Part shown: positions 6,171 through 7,311 of the stretch, in pieces
How positions within the stretch are numbered: the first letter of the stretch is position 1
Layout of the letters: the number at the start of each line of letters is the position of its first letter
Assembly: GCA_902766135.1 (NCBI GenBank)
Contig: CACXCK010000050.1
Coordinates: 1 to 7,311, forward strand
Length of the DNA stretch: 7,311 nt
Reading direction: 5' to 3'
DNA from: an uncultured Erysipelotrichaceae bacterium
Lineage (GTDB): Bacteria; Bacillota_I; Bacilli_A; RF39; UBA660
Notes under the pieces: model-generated
The model's database searches: none
What the model was told of the DNA's origin: nothing
The model's input: only the letters and a program-made list of their open reading frames with translations
Translations under genes and position numbers: made by a program

Positions 6171-6178
6171 GTTATAAT
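6150..6178 (+). promoter_or_regulatory. Sigma-A-type promoter of the surface-protein gene
   Basis: TTTAAT (6150-6155), a 17-base spacer and a perfect TATAAT (6173-6178) with an extended -10 TG at 6170-6171 form a good promoter. The start of transcription would fall near 6185. The ribosome binding site AGAGG (6189-6193) is 8 bases before the ATG at 6202. The -35 lies inside the preceding terminator stem. Confidence 0.6.
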
Positions 6179-6201
6179 TAAAAAGAATAGAGGATGATAG
6201 G

Positions 6202-7311
6202 ATGAACAAAGAATCATGGACATTTAAAAATATCTTTCAAAGGCAAACAAAACTTGCAGCATATATTATAATATGTGCAACTCTTGTAGTAATAGGGGCC
6301 TCTTACGCATTATTCTTCCAAGTAGATAGTAATACTAATAATCAAGTAGTAGAAGCAGGGGATTTAACATTTACTTACTCAAATGAAACCGTTATTAATA
6401 ATTCTATTTGCTTTGAACCAATGAGCTTAGATGAAGCAAATCTCTATGCTAGTAGTTGTAGTTATCAATTAAGCATTAGAAATACAGGTACATTAATTGC
6501 TGATTACGATTTATATTTAGTACCCCGACCAGATAACACAGCGGACTTATCCAACTTAAAATTAATACTTAGAGAAAACGGTATCTTAGTAGAAGGATAC
6601 CCTAAGGGAATTATGAGTGGAGAAGGAGACGGTACTCATGTAGGCACTACAAACTCATTTTTAAGTGGAATAATAGGCCCTGGTGAGACAATTTTGTATA
6701 GTGCTCAGATATATGTAGATGATACAACGAGTTTTGCTGGAAGCGAAAATAAGAAAGTATCTTTTGACATAAGAGGGGCATTAAAAGCAAGCGACACAAA
6801 TCCAATTACAAGTGAGAAACCATCTGCCTCTAATACATTAGCAAAACTGCAATTATTAAACACAAGTCTTACATTAACACCATCTACACCATCTAATCCT
6901 GACTTTAGCCTCATAGCCCCAAGAAATGCCAACGTTGATGGCGATGGAAAAGAAGAACAAACAAGTGGCTTATTTGAATTAGAAGATGATTATGGAACCT
7001 CTTATTACTTTAGAGGTAATGTCACAAATAACTATGTTAAATTTGGTGGGTATTATTGGAGAATAGTACGTATTAATGGAGATGGCTCAATTAGAATGAT
7101 TTACGCTGGAGATGCAAGTGTAATAGATGGCCTTGCTAACAAGGCAGAAGTACTTGCGAATGGATATGATGACTCAAGTACACATTATACGCAAATAGGA
7201 ACAAGTGCATTTAACTCTAGCTATAATGACAATGCCTATGTAGGATATATGTATGGAACTGCTGGAAGTGACAATTATAATGATACCCATACTAATACAA
7301 ATAATAGTACA
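6202..7311 (+). CDS. Surface protein with TasA/camelysin-like signal region, 3'-truncated by window edge
   Basis: The frame stays open for 370 codons to the window edge, so the true C-terminus is missing. Residues 1-17 are polar and basic, followed by a hydrophobic helix (about 18-38, ending VVIGASYALFF). The next segment, VDSNTNNQVVEAGDLTFTYS (41-60), resembles the region after the cleavage site in SipW-dependent TasA/CalY proteins, whose pattern is GxYAxF, a polar stretch, then AGxLxL. Residues 61-195 look like a beta-sandwich domain, with two cysteines (70, 86) that could pair and an SIRNTGTLIADYDLYL strand pattern. A Ser/Thr/Pro-rich linker follows (about 200-235). A second module begins with GLFELEDDYGTSYYFRGNV (256-274) and KFGGYYWRIVRINGDGSI (280-297), then a Gly/Asn/Tyr/Thr-rich stretch (AYVGYMYGTAGS, 345-356). 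From memory this module recurs in predicted surface proteins of uncultured gut Firmicutes. Probable role: secreted fibre or adhesin component; function unproven. Confidence 0.85.
   Translation, partial: MNKESWTFKNIFQRQTKLAAYIIICATLVVIGASYALFFQVDSNTNNQVVEAGDLTFTYSNETVINNSICFEPMSLDEANLYASSCSYQLSIRNTGTLIADYDLYLVPRPDNTADLSNLKLILRENGILVEGYPKGIMSGEGDGTHVGTTNSFLSGIIGPGETILYSAQIYVDDTTSFAGSENKKVSFDIRGALKASDTNPITSEKPSASNTLAKLQLLNTSLTLTPSTPSNPDFSLIAPRNANVDGDGKEEQTSGLFELEDDYGTSYYFRGNVTNNYVKFGGYYWRIVRINGDGSIRMIYAGDASVIDGLANKAEVLANGYDDSSTHYTQIGTSAFNSSYNDNAYVGYMYGTAGSDNYNDTHTNTNNST

Noticed and set aside
6705..6932. 75-codon antisense ORF on the minus strand within the surface-protein gene
   Set aside because: It is fully contained in a long coding frame with signal sequence, promoter and ribosome binding site, and its translation shows no recognisable family.
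1..7311. CRISPR array, insertion sequence, phage or defence genes, tRNA/rRNA
   Set aside because: No regularly spaced repeats, transposase or integrase motifs, or cloverleaf/rRNA signatures were seen on either strand.

Overview
The window is AT-rich, densely packed bacterial DNA of the low-GC Firmicutes type. It has AGGTGAT-like ribosome binding sites, A/T-ending codons and short or absent intergenic gaps. All tryptophans are TGG and one gene ends in TGA, so the standard bacterial code applies rather than the Mollicutes code. Gene content (exonuclease VII, archaeal-type ProRS, two sporulation-family proteins, a TasA/camelysin-like surface protein) suggests an uncultured gut member of Bacilli/Erysipelotrichia or an RF39-like lineage. 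That placement is inference from style and content, not a database match.

Layout: (1) Bases 1-2696 hold a tight operon: the 3' part of xseA, then xseB (3-nt gap) and proS (1-nt gap). (2) Bases 2751-3734 encode a SpoIVB-like S55 serine peptidase with signal peptide, PDZ domain and intact His-Asp-Ser triad. (3) Bases 3740-3835 on the minus strand hold a 31-residue single-pass membrane miniprotein resembling Prli42/DUF4044 proteins. It has its own ribosome binding site, a candidate promoter and an intrinsic terminator overlapping the end of the peptidase gene. (4) Bases 3907-4476 encode a five-helix membrane protein that aligns by eye with SpoIIM, preceded by a candidate sigma-E-like promoter. 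(5) Bases 4502-5608 are mnmA (tRNA 2-thiouridylase), abutted with no spacer by a small HAD-fold protein of the type found in 'Swiss Army Knife' RNA repair proteins (5609-6154). A strong terminator ends that pair. (6) From 6202 to the window edge, a secreted or fibre-like surface protein starts behind its own extended -10 promoter and runs off the end.

How the genes relate: xseA and xseB encode the two subunits of exonuclease VII. In Bacillus subtilis xseAB lies upstream of ispA-dxs-yqxC-ahrC-recN-spoIVB-spo0A. Here only proS separates xseB from the spoIVB-like gene, so the arrangement looks like a collapsed version of that neighbourhood. The spoIVB-like and spoIIM-like genes lie either side of the miniprotein and imply a sporulation (or derived envelope-remodelling) programme. 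The mnmA-HAD pair is a tRNA/RNA-metabolism unit. No rRNA, tRNA, CRISPR array, insertion sequence or phage gene was seen, and there is no gene-free stretch over 300 bases. The longest gaps, about 50-70 bases, hold promoters, ribosome binding sites and terminators.
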